Positions 1 through 5,604 of a stretch of 6,891 nt of DNA are shown here, one piece after another (position 1 is the stretch's first letter; every line of letters begins with the position of its first letter). The stretch comes from SVTX01 sp045653805 (GTDB lineage: Bacteria; Bacillota; Clostridia; Oscillospirales; CAG-272), in the NCBI GenBank assembly GCA_045653805.1, contig JAZOMF010000040.1, forward strand, positions 1 through 6,891, written 5' to 3'. The notes under the pieces were generated by a model, which worked only from the letters and a program-made list of their open reading frames with translations, searched no databases and had not been told where the DNA came from. The translations under genes were made by a program, and so were the position numbers.

Positions 1-14
1 CCGCGCGCACGCGG
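1..14. other. Short GC-rich hairpin at window edge
   Basis: CCGCG, a CGCA loop, then CGCGG form a perfect 5-bp stem just outside the part of the left repeat that can be compared. The right copy ends before the matching position, so it is unknown whether this hairpin belongs to the repeat. Confidence 0.4.
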
Positions 15-49
15 CGAAACATCTCTTGCGGCGTGTTCTTTTTTGCTAA

Positions 50-87
50 GCTTTTTTCTTTGCGCCTCTACTGCCAAAGAAAAAAGC
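50..87. other. 13-bp stem hairpin in left repeat
   Basis: The arms GCTTTTTTCTTTG (50-62) and CAAAGAAAAAAGC (75-87) are perfectly complementary around a 12-nt loop. The arms and loop are identical in the right copy (6825-6862). No T-tract follows the stem on either strand, so it is not a classical intrinsic terminator, although the arms themselves are A/T rich. Confidence 0.8.
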
Positions 88-145
88 GGGTAAGCGATTT
101 GAAAAGGCTTTGTGTAGAAAGGGGAACCCCCCACTTGTGCGGTTC

Positions 146-188
146 TTCACTTCGCCAAGGCGAAGTACTCCCACCGCAAGCGGTCCTC
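146..188. repeat. 43-bp palindromic insertion present only in left copy
   Basis: This segment has no counterpart in the right copy, where the flanks join directly near 6767/6768. It is made of two perfect palindromes: ACTTCGCC AA GGCGAAGT (149-166, 8-bp arms) and ACCGC AA GCGGT (173-184, 5-bp arms), both with an AA centre. The second is found again at 3922-3933. GCGGT occurs at both ends of the segment, so exact junctions are ambiguous by several bases. Insertion here or deletion from the right copy are both possible. Confidence 0.75.
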
Positions 189-294
189 CCCTCTGCCAAG
201 CCTGCGGCTTGTCATTCACCCCTCTGTGGCGCTTTCTAACGGTAAGGGAGTTTCGCGCCTTGCGAGGCGCGACCGCCGATCGCGGCGGCTCCGA

Positions 295-314
295 CAAGCC
301 TTTGAAAAGGCTTG
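295..314. other. Covarying hairpin, left copy
   Basis: The arms CAAGCCTTT and AAAGGCTTG pair perfectly around a GA centre. The equivalent hairpin in the right copy, at 6641-6660, differs at exactly four positions, which form two base pairs in the stem (A-T to G-C and C-G to T-A when read on the same strand). The stem is therefore preserved despite sequence change. No U-tract follows on the thrC transcript strand. Confidence 0.8.
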
Positions 315-368
315 AGCGAAACTTCAAACAGGCTTCGCCGTGAAGTCACCGCCAAACTCCAATTTATC

Positions 369-1850
369 TTACTTCACGTACTCCTTAACCACGTCGAGCA
401 TCTGGTTTGCGTCGATAACGCGGTTGAATCTTACCTCGCGATCGTTAAGTCCGCGGAGGGGGTAGGAGATCTCGGTCTTGGAGAAATTAGAAAGCATGTC
501 AAGTGCATCCATATCGTCCGTGGGCTTTTCCATACCGAGAGATTTGCAAACGTCTGCTGCAAACTTATAGGGGCTTGCGGTTGATGCAACTACCATGGGG
601 GTATTATCGCCGCTTTCAGCTATGTACATATCAGCAGAAGCGAGGGCTACTGCGGTGTGAGTATCGGCAAGATAGCCGAACTCGTTGTAATACTTATTGA
701 TGGTCTCGGCGGTCTTGGTCTCATCGGCAAAGTAACCCTTGAAGTTCTCAGAAATCTTCGCCTTTACCTCGTCGGAGACGGTGTAAACGCCTCGGCTGGC
801 CAGATCGTCCATATAAGCGGCGGTCGCTGCCTTGCCTGCGGTGAAGCAGAGCAGACGCTCCAGGTTAGAGGATATAAGAATGTCCATAGAGGGGGACATG
901 GTGAGGTGGAACGCGCGGTTTCTATCGTACACACCGGTGCGGAGGAAATCGGTGAGGATGTTGTTCTGATTGGATGCGCAGATCAGCTTGCCGAGGGGGA
1001 GACCCATAAGCTTGCCGAGGTACGCCGCGAAAATGTTACCGAAGTTACCGGTAGGAACGCAAACGTTGATCTTATCACCGTACTTTATCGTACCCTCGTT
1101 GAGAAGGTCGCAGTATGCAGATACGTAGTAAACGATCTGGGGAGCGAGTCTGCCCCAGTTGATAGAGTTTGCGCTGGAGAAGAAATGACCGTTCTCGTCA
1201 AGGAAAGCAACCGTCTCGTTGTCGGAGAAAATTTTCTTAACGCCGCTCTGCGCGTCGTCAAAGTTGCCGCGGATAGCCACAACGTCGACGTTAGAGCCTG
1301 TTTGAGTAGCCATCTGCATCTTTTGCACGCGGCTTACACCGTGGTCAGGATAGAATACCATCATTTTAATGCCGTCAATATCCTTGTAGCCCTCAAGTGC
1401 CGCCTTACCGGTGTCGCCGGAGGTTGCAACGAGAATGAGGGCGGTGCGCTCCTCACCTGTCTTTGTGAGTGCTCTGGAGAGGAGACGGGGCATGATCTGG
1501 AGCGCCATATCCTTGAATGGTGCGGTAGGACCGTGCCAAAGCTCAAGGGAGTAAACGCCATCGCGAGCCTTTACAAGAGGAGCGGCGCCGTCTGGAAAAC
1601 TACTTTCGCAGTAAGCCTTTTCGCAATCTGCAAGAAGCTCATCGTAGGTGTAGTCGGTAAGGAATTTGGAGAGGACGGTTGCGGCTCTTTCGGGGTAGGA
1701 CATTTTAGAGAGTGCCTTGATGTCGTCTTCGTTGAGTGCGGGGATGCTTTCGGGGATGAAGAGACCGCCATCAAGTGCGAGTCCCTGCTTGATGATTTCT
1801 GCCGCCGAGCGAACCTCACCCGAGCGCCCTCTTGTGCTTGTGTAGTTCAT
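369..1850 (-). CDS. thrC: Threonine synthase
   Basis: This PLP enzyme converts O-phospho-L-homoserine to L-threonine, the last step of threonine synthesis, in the cytosol. The protein is 493 aa, matching the long (yeast Thr4-like) form of the family. The N-terminal domain opens with the typical NYTSTRG segment. The PLP-binding lysine sits in HGPTAPFKDMA (Lys113), and the phosphate-binding loop is ATSGDTGK (about 142-149). The GSNVDVVAIRGNFDDAQ stretch is also family-typical. An upstream in-frame ATG at 1940 would add 30 residues of Asn/Lys low complexity and overlap yraN; I chose 1850 because an AAAGGAA ribosome binding site lies 8 nt before it and the family N-terminus starts there. It is the last gene of the lepB operon, 55 nt after yraN. 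No intrinsic terminator is evident before the downstream repeat. Confidence 0.97.
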   Translation of the reverse strand: MNYTSTRGRSGEVRSAAEIIKQGLALDGGLFIPESIPALNEDDIKALSKMSYPERAATVLSKFLTDYTYDELLADCEKAYCESSFPDGAAPLVKARDGVYSLELWHGPTAPFKDMALQIMPRLLSRALTKTGEERTALILVATSGDTGKAALEGYKDIDGIKMMVFYPDHGVSRVQKMQMATQTGSNVDVVAIRGNFDDAQSGVKKIFSDNETVAFLDENGHFFSSANSINWGRLAPQIVYYVSAYCDLLNEGTIKYGDKINVCVPTGNFGNIFAAYLGKLMGLPLGKLICASNQNNILTDFLRTGVYDRNRAFHLTMSPSMDILISSNLERLLCFTAGKAATAAYMDDLASRGVYTVSDEVKAKISENFKGYFADETKTAETINKYYNEFGYLADTHTAVALASADMYIAESGDNTPMVVASTASPYKFAADVCKSLGMEKPTDDMDALDMLSNFSKTEISYPLRGLNDREVRFNRVIDANQMLDVVKEYVK

Positions 1851-1858
1851 GATAATGG

Positions 1859-1865
1859 TTCCTTT
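1859..1865 (-). promoter_or_regulatory. Ribosome binding site of thrC
   Basis: AAAGGAA on the minus strand, 8 nt from the ATG at 1850. It decides the thrC start over the upstream in-frame ATG at 1940. Confidence 0.8.
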
Positions 1866-1900
1866 GTTTTTTTTGTTTTTTTTGTTTTTTTGTTTGTTTG
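1863..1900 (-). repeat. A-tract array upstream of thrC
   Basis: On the minus strand, runs of A separated by single C residues occur in the order A3, A3, A7, A8, A8, ending in the thrC ribosome binding site. It fills most of the 55-nt yraN/thrC gap. Such unstructured A-rich RNA can help ribosomes load, and homopolymer runs are prone to slippage; either role here is inference. Confidence 0.7.
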
Positions 1901-1905
1901 GGTTT

Positions 1906-2325
1906 TCAATGCAATTTTCTTCCTCTTGCGTCAAAAGCATTGCGGATGTGATTGACTTTTAAGACGGTAGGGGTCTTAAATGCAGATTTTTGCTCCAGCA
2001 TATAGACCTCGATCACGTCGATTCGGGGTTGCTTATTAATATAATTTGCCGCTAGGTAGTCGCGGGAGGCTTTAACGGTGTTCTTTCGTTTACCCTCATC
2101 CACGGCGCGGGAGGGAATACCAAACGTACCCGACTCAGGATAAAGACAGCTTCGTGTCTTTACCTCCACGAAAATGATGTAGTTATCGTCCTCGCAAACG
2201 ATGTCCAGCTCGTTTTTACCAAACCTTTGATTGCGGCGGACGATACGGTAGCCGTTTTTCTCGAGATAGTCGGCGGCGATGTCCTCGCCCAAGCGACCAA
2301 GTACTTGCTTTTCTGTGTCAGCCAT
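1906..2325 (-). CDS. yraN: UPF0102 / YraN family protein
   Basis: A 139-aa protein of the UPF0102 (YraN) family, which has a restriction-endonuclease-like fold; its cellular role is poorly defined and it is commonly found beside rnhB. The N-terminal GRLGEDIAADYLEKNGY helix (about 10-26) is typical. The putative catalytic core is NELDIV (Asp41) followed by FVEVKTR (Glu54, Lys56), i.e. the D...ExK pattern of this fold. The usual GE before the aspartate reads NE here, keeping the glutamate. The ATG at 2325 directly abuts the rnhB stop (TAAATG), and GAGG lies in the last rnhB codons, so translation is probably coupled to rnhB. Length is slightly above the usual ~120 aa. Confidence 0.93.
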   Translation of the reverse strand: MADTEKQVLGRLGEDIAADYLEKNGYRIVRRNQRFGKNELDIVCEDDNYIIFVEVKTRSCLYPESGTFGIPSRAVDEGKRKNTVKASRDYLAANYINKQPRIDVIEVYMLEQKSAFKTPTVLKVNHIRNAFDARGRKLH

Positions 2326-2931
2326 TTATTTGCCCTCGTCCAAGAAGCGAATGAACTTCTTTCTATGTATGGGGGAAGGACCAAATTCGCGGAGTGCATC
2401 CATATGCGCCTTTGTGCCGTAGCCCTTGTGCTTGGCAATGCCGTACTGGGGGTAGTCGCGGTCGAGGTCAATGCAGATGCGGTCACGAGCTACCTTGGCA
2501 AGAATAGATGCCGCGGCGATGCTCATGCTGGTGGCGTCACCCTTGACCACCGCCATAGCCGGAATCTGAAAATCTCTTGATATATTGCCGTCGATGATGG
2601 CGAAATCTGCTTTTACCGAAAGACCGTCGATTGCGCGGCGCATAGCCAAGAGGTCTGCTTCAAGAATATTAAGATTGTCTATCTCCTCAACGCTTGCCGA
2701 GGCGATGCAATAAGCGATTGCGTTTTCGCAGATGACGTCGAAAAGCTTTTCGCGCTTTTTCTCGGTCAGCTTTTTGGAATCGTTAAGTCCCTCGATGTAA
2801 AGACCGTCGGGAAGAATACAGGCGGCGGCAAATACGGGACCGCAGAGTGGACCGCGACCTGCCTCGTCTATTCCGCAGACGTAGGCGTAGCCCTTTTCGT
2901 GAAGGGATGTTTCTATTGAATAATCAGGCAT
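2326..2931 (-). CDS. rnhB: Ribonuclease HII
   Basis: A 201-aa cytosolic nuclease that cuts the RNA strand of RNA:DNA hybrids and starts removal of single ribonucleotides from DNA. The signature GIDEAGRGPLCGPV (about 20-33) supplies catalytic Asp22 and Glu23. NDSKKLTEKKRE (50-61), IIDGN (Asp114) and KGDATSMSIAAASILAKVARD (Asp132) complete the usual D-E-D-D active site. The length is normal. The start has GGAGGT four nt upstream (2936-2941), in a context identical to that of rbgA. It lies 76 nt after rbgA, separated by a small mosaic repeat, and abuts yraN. Confidence 0.97.
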   Translation of the reverse strand: MPDYSIETSLHEKGYAYVCGIDEAGRGPLCGPVFAAACILPDGLYIEGLNDSKKLTEKKREKLFDVICENAIAYCIASASVEEIDNLNILEADLLAMRRAIDGLSVKADFAIIDGNISRDFQIPAMAVVKGDATSMSIAAASILAKVARDRICIDLDRDYPQYGIAKHKGYGTKAHMDALREFGPSPIHRKKFIRFLDEGK

Positions 2932-2934
2932 GGC

Positions 2935-2999
2935 AACCTCCGGTTGAATGAAAAATGAAAAATGAAAAATTGAGGTTGAAAACCGCAGGCGGTTTCCTT
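2935..2999 (-). repeat. Mosaic intergenic repeat, copy 1 (rbgA/rnhB gap)
   Basis: On the plus strand this reads an ACCTCCGG segment (the rnhB ribosome binding site in reverse), three GAAAAAT-type units (about 2949-2970), then the palindrome AAACCGC AG GCGGTTT (2980-2995) and CTTCAT. The same order occurs at 3872-3941. The two copies occupy consecutive gaps in one operon and have the same orientation. The stem lacks a following U-tract on the coding strand, so it is unlikely to be a strong terminator. Confidence 0.75.
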
Positions 3000-3007
3000 C
3001 ATCGTTG

Positions 3008-3868
3008 TCAAATTCTATCCAAGGTAATTCTACCTAGCTTTGCGGCGCGGAACTCGTCCAGTAGCATATCGGCAGTTCGCTCGGTGTTGATCTCTCCGCC
3101 CGAGATGAGAAAGCCGCGCTTTTTACCGATGTAGCAAAGCAAGTCATAGTCGCTCATGCCCACGAAGGTCTCCTTTTCGCCAAGCTTATAGCGAGTTGCA
3201 AGCAAGTCGGGGTAAAGACTCTTCATTCGATTGCAGTAAGCCATAGCCAGCTCCTCTATCTGAACTACGTCATCCTTGATAGCGCCTGTGAGGGCAAGGT
3301 TTTCGCCCACAGTTCTATCCTCAAACTTAGGCCAAAGGATACCGGGCATGTCCATAATATCAAGTCCTATACCGGTGGAGAACCACTGCTTATCGCGTGT
3401 GACACCGGGGCGGTTTTCAACCTTTGCCTTTTTGTTGCCCGAGAGCTTATTTATAAGAGTTGACTTACCCACGTTTGGGATACCCAGAACCATAGCGAAT
3501 ATGCGGCGATTCATACCCTTATTTTCGTATCGCTCAAGCTTCTCTTTGATCAATTCACGGATAGCGGGGAGAATTTTATTAAGTCCCTCGCCCGTGAGAC
3601 AGTCTACGAGGATGCAGGCGGTCTTGTCGGTGCTGTAATGCTCCTGCCAGAGCTTGTTCTGGACGGGGTCGGCAAGATTTGCCTTGTTGAGTATTATCAG
3701 CGAGGGCTTGTTTTCTATTAACTTTGTGATTTCGGGGTTTCTGGACGAATAGGGAATACGTGCATCGAGAATTTCAATAACGACGTCAACGTTTTTGAGA
3801 TTCTCCGAGATCAATCGTCTCGTTTTCGCCATATGGCCGGGGAACCACTGTATCTGATTTGATGGCAT
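3008..3868 (-). CDS. rbgA: Ribosome biogenesis GTPase RbgA (YlqF)
   Basis: A 286-aa circularly permuted GTPase that acts in late assembly of the 50S subunit. The N-terminus IQWFPGHMAKTRR (about 6-18) is the family signature. Because of permutation, G4 comes first: ILNKANLADP (NKAN at 61-64). It is followed by G1 GIPNVGKS (129-136), the G2 threonine in PGVTRDKQW (Thr157) and G3 DMPG (173-176, then ILWPKFED). The C-terminal part (about 200-286) matches the helical RNA-binding tail of Bacillus RbgA. The usual G4 motif is NKxD; here the last residue reads Asn. The start is supported by GGAGGT four nt upstream (3873-3878). It lies between lepB and rnhB, the standard Firmicutes order. Confidence 0.96.
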   Translation of the reverse strand: MPSNQIQWFPGHMAKTRRLISENLKNVDVVIEILDARIPYSSRNPEITKLIENKPSLIILNKANLADPVQNKLWQEHYSTDKTACILVDCLTGEGLNKILPAIRELIKEKLERYENKGMNRRIFAMVLGIPNVGKSTLINKLSGNKKAKVENRPGVTRDKQWFSTGIGLDIMDMPGILWPKFEDRTVGENLALTGAIKDDVVQIEELAMAYCNRMKSLYPDLLATRYKLGEKETFVGMSDYDLLCYIGKKRGFLISGGEINTERTADMLLDEFRAAKLGRITLDRI

Positions 3869-3871
3869 AGC

Positions 3872-3941
3872 AACCTCCGGTAAGGAAATGAAAAATTAAA
3901 AATGAAAAATTTATGTAGAAAACCGCAAGCGGTTTACTTCA
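3872..3941 (-). repeat. Mosaic intergenic repeat, copy 2 (lepB/rbgA gap)
   Basis: It begins with the same GCAACCTCCGGT block next to the rbgA start as copy 1 has next to rnhB. Then come GAAAAAT/TAAAAAT units (about 3888-3910) and the palindrome AAACCGC AA GCGGTTT (3920-3935), followed by ACTTCAT. The core ACCGCAAGCGGT is identical to the palindrome at 173-184 inside the left long repeat. It nearly fills the 88-nt gap. Confidence 0.75.
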
Positions 3942-3956
3942 TAAGGGTATAAAGTA

Positions 3957-4703
3957 TCAATTAAAAACTGTAAAGGGAGCAACACGCACAAGGGCTTTTC
4001 CAAGGATGCAATCCTTATCAACAAAGCCAACGCTGACGGCGCGGGAATCGGTGGAGTGGTTACGGTTGTCGCCCATGGCAAAAACGTGGCCATCGGGCAC
4101 AGTAGCATAGAATCCAATGACCCTGCCCTCATCATCGGTCAGCAGATACTGGCGGTCAAACTCGGCACGAATGTCATATTCGCCACCGTCAATATAGATG
4201 TATTTCTCAACCAGTGGAGTACCATCCACTGTGACCACACCGTTTATAAAGTCTATTTCCACATGCTGACCCTCGGTTGCTATTACTCGCTTGACCAAGG
4301 GCTGCTCGTAATAGTCGTTGGAGAGATGGAACACGATTATGTCACCCTGCCGGGGCTCGTAAAAGAGATTGGTGGTTATCAGCAGTTCACCGTGACCTAA
4401 AGTATTGTTCATAGAGCTGCCGTCCACCTTGCACAAGCGGAATCCGAAGGTAAAGACAAGCAGCACCGCCAAAATTGCCACGGCTAATATCTCAACGTAG
4501 TCGAAAAGTGATTTAAGAGTGTTGAATAAGCCGTTTTTCTTGCTTTTTGTCTCCTCGGCGGGGGGATTTTCGCCATCTTCGACGTTTTCCTGCGCTTCAG
4601 GATATTCGATAGTCTCGTCGATTGCTTCGACCTCTTCGGCAGGCTCAGAGGCGGGCTCCCCCTCAGGCAGGTCTAAATTATTCAATTCGGGCTCTTTATT
4701 CAT
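3957..4703 (-). CDS. lepB: Signal peptidase I
   Basis: A 248-aa membrane serine protease that removes signal peptides from exported proteins at the outer face of the membrane. Residues 1-55 form a strongly acidic, Glu/Pro-rich cytosolic tail. A short basic stretch (KSKK) follows, then one membrane helix (about 68-89). The catalytic Ser97 lies in DGSSMNNTL and the general-base Lys138 in VKRVIA. The GDNRNHSTDSR box is at 211-221, and the protein ends PFTVFN. The usual SMxPTL reads SMNNTL here. The single helix fits the Gram-positive SipS-like type, but the long acidic tail is more than most have. The ATG has GAGGT six nt upstream (4710-4714). It is the first gene of the leftward operon, with its own promoter at 4799-4827. 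The often-preceding rplS is absent. Confidence 0.97.
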   Translation of the reverse strand: MNKEPELNNLDLPEGEPASEPAEEVEAIDETIEYPEAQENVEDGENPPAEETKSKKNGLFNTLKSLFDYVEILAVAILAVLLVFTFGFRLCKVDGSSMNNTLGHGELLITTNLFYEPRQGDIIVFHLSNDYYEQPLVKRVIATEGQHVEIDFINGVVTVDGTPLVEKYIYIDGGEYDIRAEFDRQYLLTDDEGRVIGFYATVPDGHVFAMGDNRNHSTDSRAVSVGFVDKDCILGKALVRVAPFTVFN

Positions 4704-4798
4704 AAAGCTACCTCATAAATTTTATTTTTAGATAAATCTCTCCATAATACCTTGGGGTCGAAGGAAAGAATAGCTACAAAAACATTAACGCATTATAT

Positions 4799-4827
4799 AT
4801 TATATCATACTTTTATTGATAAAACAA
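4799..4827 (-). promoter_or_regulatory. Predicted sigma-A promoter of the lepB operon
   Basis: On the minus strand: TTGTTT (4822-4827), a 17-nt spacer, then TATAAT (4799-4804). The -10 is perfect and the -35 matches at four of six bases. A second TATAAT lies at 4792-4797 without a good -35. Confidence 0.6.
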
Positions 4828-4919
4828 TATAATTTCACTTATTTTTTTACTTTTCGGTATCTTGACAAAATTAAAAGAGACATTTCCTATGTATTTTTAC
4901 ACAATAACGATAAAAACCC

Positions 4920-4948
4920 TTGTATTTTATGGGGTTTTGCTATATAAT
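4920..4948 (+). promoter_or_regulatory. Predicted distal rightward promoter
   Basis: TTGTAT (4920-4925), a 17-nt spacer, then TATAAT (4943-4948). Start would be near 4955. It could add transcription to the nfeD operon from about 160 nt upstream of the gene, or make a short leader RNA. Confidence 0.45.
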
Positions 4949-5023
4949 GTAATAAAGGAGAATTTGTGAAAGGTGTACCAAAATGCAAATTCAAGTTTGT
5001 ATAAAATTTTCATCGAAACGGTA

Positions 5024-5052
5024 TTGACAATCACGTGATTGTGTGATATAAT
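5024..5052 (+). promoter_or_regulatory. Perfect-consensus sigma-A promoter of the nfeD-qmcA operon
   Basis: TTGACA (5024-5029), exactly 17 nt, then TATAAT (5047-5052). All twelve consensus bases and the optimal spacing are present. Start is expected near 5059. A promoter this strong usually needs repression; a palindrome overlaps it at 5027-5042. Confidence 0.85.
5027..5042. promoter_or_regulatory. 16-bp perfect palindrome, putative operator
   Basis: ACAATCACGTGATTGT is its own reverse complement. It begins inside the -35 box and covers most of the spacer of the nfeD promoter, where a bound dimeric repressor would block RNA polymerase. I cannot assign it to a known regulator. Confidence 0.6.
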
Positions 5053-5116
5053 TGTATCAAGACAGAAACATATACTGTTTAGTTAGCATCGTTCAGTAAA
5101 TGAAGGAGGGATTTTA

Positions 5117-5563
5117 ATGGAGCCCTACACAATGACCATAATTTGGGCGGTCTTATTTGTTATTGCGTTGGTTTTGGAGATCCAAACGGCAGAGCTGGTG
5201 TCCATCTGGTTTACCCCCGGCATTCTGGTGGCGCTTATTATGTCATTCTTTGATATCGACCCGTGGGTGCAGACACTGGTATTTGGAGCTATATCGGTAG
5301 TGGTTTTAACATTGGCATTTACCGTGTTCCGAAAGAAGATATTGAAAAATCATGGCAGTGAGCCTACTGACACCGACCTGCTTTTAGGCAAGGATGCCAC
5401 CGTTGTGTCGGATATTCCTGCGGAATTTGGCGTAGGAGAGATCAAGATCGACGGTAAGATCTGGAGCGCCAGAATGGCAGAGGAGAGCGAGAGCGCCTCG
5501 GCAGGCGAGAGAGTGACCGTTGAGAGGATCGAGGGCGTCAAGCTTATTTGCAGGCGCAAGTAA
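5117..5563 (+). CDS. NfeD-family membrane protein (short form)
   Basis: A 148-aa protein with three predicted membrane helices (about 5-22, 28-46 and 51-71), a basic stop (RKKILK) and a C-terminal soluble domain (about 88-147). In that domain GKDATVVSDI, GEIKIDGKIWSARM and AGERVTVERIEGVKLIC follow the OB-fold pattern of NfeD proteins (G.A.V...G.V.I.G..W.A...G..V.V..V.G..L.V). It lacks the ClpP-like protease domain of long NfeD. Short NfeD proteins are encoded next to SPFH/stomatin genes, as here, and are thought to bind them in membrane assemblies. The start has AAGGAGG seven nt upstream (5104-5109). It is the first gene of the operon, 41 nt before the SPFH gene. Confidence 0.9.
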   Translation: MEPYTMTIIWAVLFVIALVLEIQTAELVSIWFTPGILVALIMSFFDIDPWVQTLVFGAISVVVLTLAFTVFRKKILKNHGSEPTDTDLLLGKDATVVSDIPAEFGVGEIKIDGKIWSARMAEESESASAGERVTVERIEGVKLICRRK

Positions 5564-5604
5564 ATTGAAACAAATTAATTTTTCATAAAGAAAGGAAACA
5601 CATT

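Larger units (their letters stand above)
21..343 (+). repeat. Left copy of a long palindrome-rich inverted repeat
   Basis: This stretch aligns, in reverse complement, almost end to end with 6611-6891. Identity is near-perfect from 21 to about 293 apart from a handful of substitutions and a 43-bp insertion near 146-188; similarity is patchier from 315 to 343. It holds a chain of hairpins: 50-87 (13-bp stem), 121-130 (GGGG AA CCCC), 149-166 and 173-184 (both inside the insertion), 197-211, 254-271 (7-bp stem, CGCGCCT/AGGCGCG), 273-288 and 295-314. Open frames cross it on both strands, but the 43-bp insertion is not a multiple of three and breaks them, so I treat it as non-coding. It lies directly downstream of thrC. 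Whether it is a mobile element, a transcribed structured RNA or a passive repeat cannot be told from two copies. Confidence 0.9.
4704..5116. promoter_or_regulatory. Divergent AT-rich promoter region
   Basis: This 413-bp gap separates two divergent operons and is much richer in A/T than the genes. It holds a leftward promoter (4799-4827), two rightward promoters (4920-4948 and 5024-5052), a palindromic putative operator (5027-5042) and a weak hairpin with AAAACCC/GGGTTTT arms (about 4914-4938) overlapping the distal -35. The lepB leader is about 85-90 nt and the nfeD leader about 58 nt. I saw no recognisable riboswitch or convincing gene. Confidence 0.75.

Noticed and set aside
33..239. Open frame of 68 codons whose N-terminal part is nearly identical to that of the frame at 6592-6879 (minus)
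   Set aside because: Both lie in the inverted repeat, start at GTG without a ribosome binding site, and diverge after the 43-bp insertion, which breaks the frame. Opposite-strand frames are equally open, so the similarity reflects DNA repeat identity, not a protein family.
21..343. Inverted repeats as ends of a composite transposon
   Set aside because: The intervening 6.3 kb holds only conserved housekeeping genes, with no transposase or integrase and no visible target duplication.
21..343. CRISPR array
   Set aside because: The hairpin units differ in sequence and spacing; there are no regular direct repeats with unique spacers and no cas genes.
657..1955. Long open frame (432 codons) on the plus strand opposite thrC
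   Set aside because: It is antisense to a clear threonine synthase gene, has no ribosome binding site or recognisable domain, and its sequence looks like a shadow of thrC codons.
2980..2995. AAACCGC/GCGGTTT hairpins in operon gaps as terminators
   Set aside because: The stems are only 7 bp with a 2-nt centre, have no immediate U-tract on the coding strand, and lie between genes that form a conserved operon.
4862..4890. TTGACA at 4862-4867 as a further rightward promoter
   Set aside because: At 16-18 nt downstream there is no acceptable -10 sequence (best is TCCTAT).
4966..5004. Twelve-codon GTG-started leader frame with AAAGGAG five nt upstream
   Set aside because: The predicted start site of the distal promoter (about 4955) would remove part of its ribosome binding site, the peptide has no attenuation-like codon run, and so short a frame is expected by chance in AT-rich DNA.
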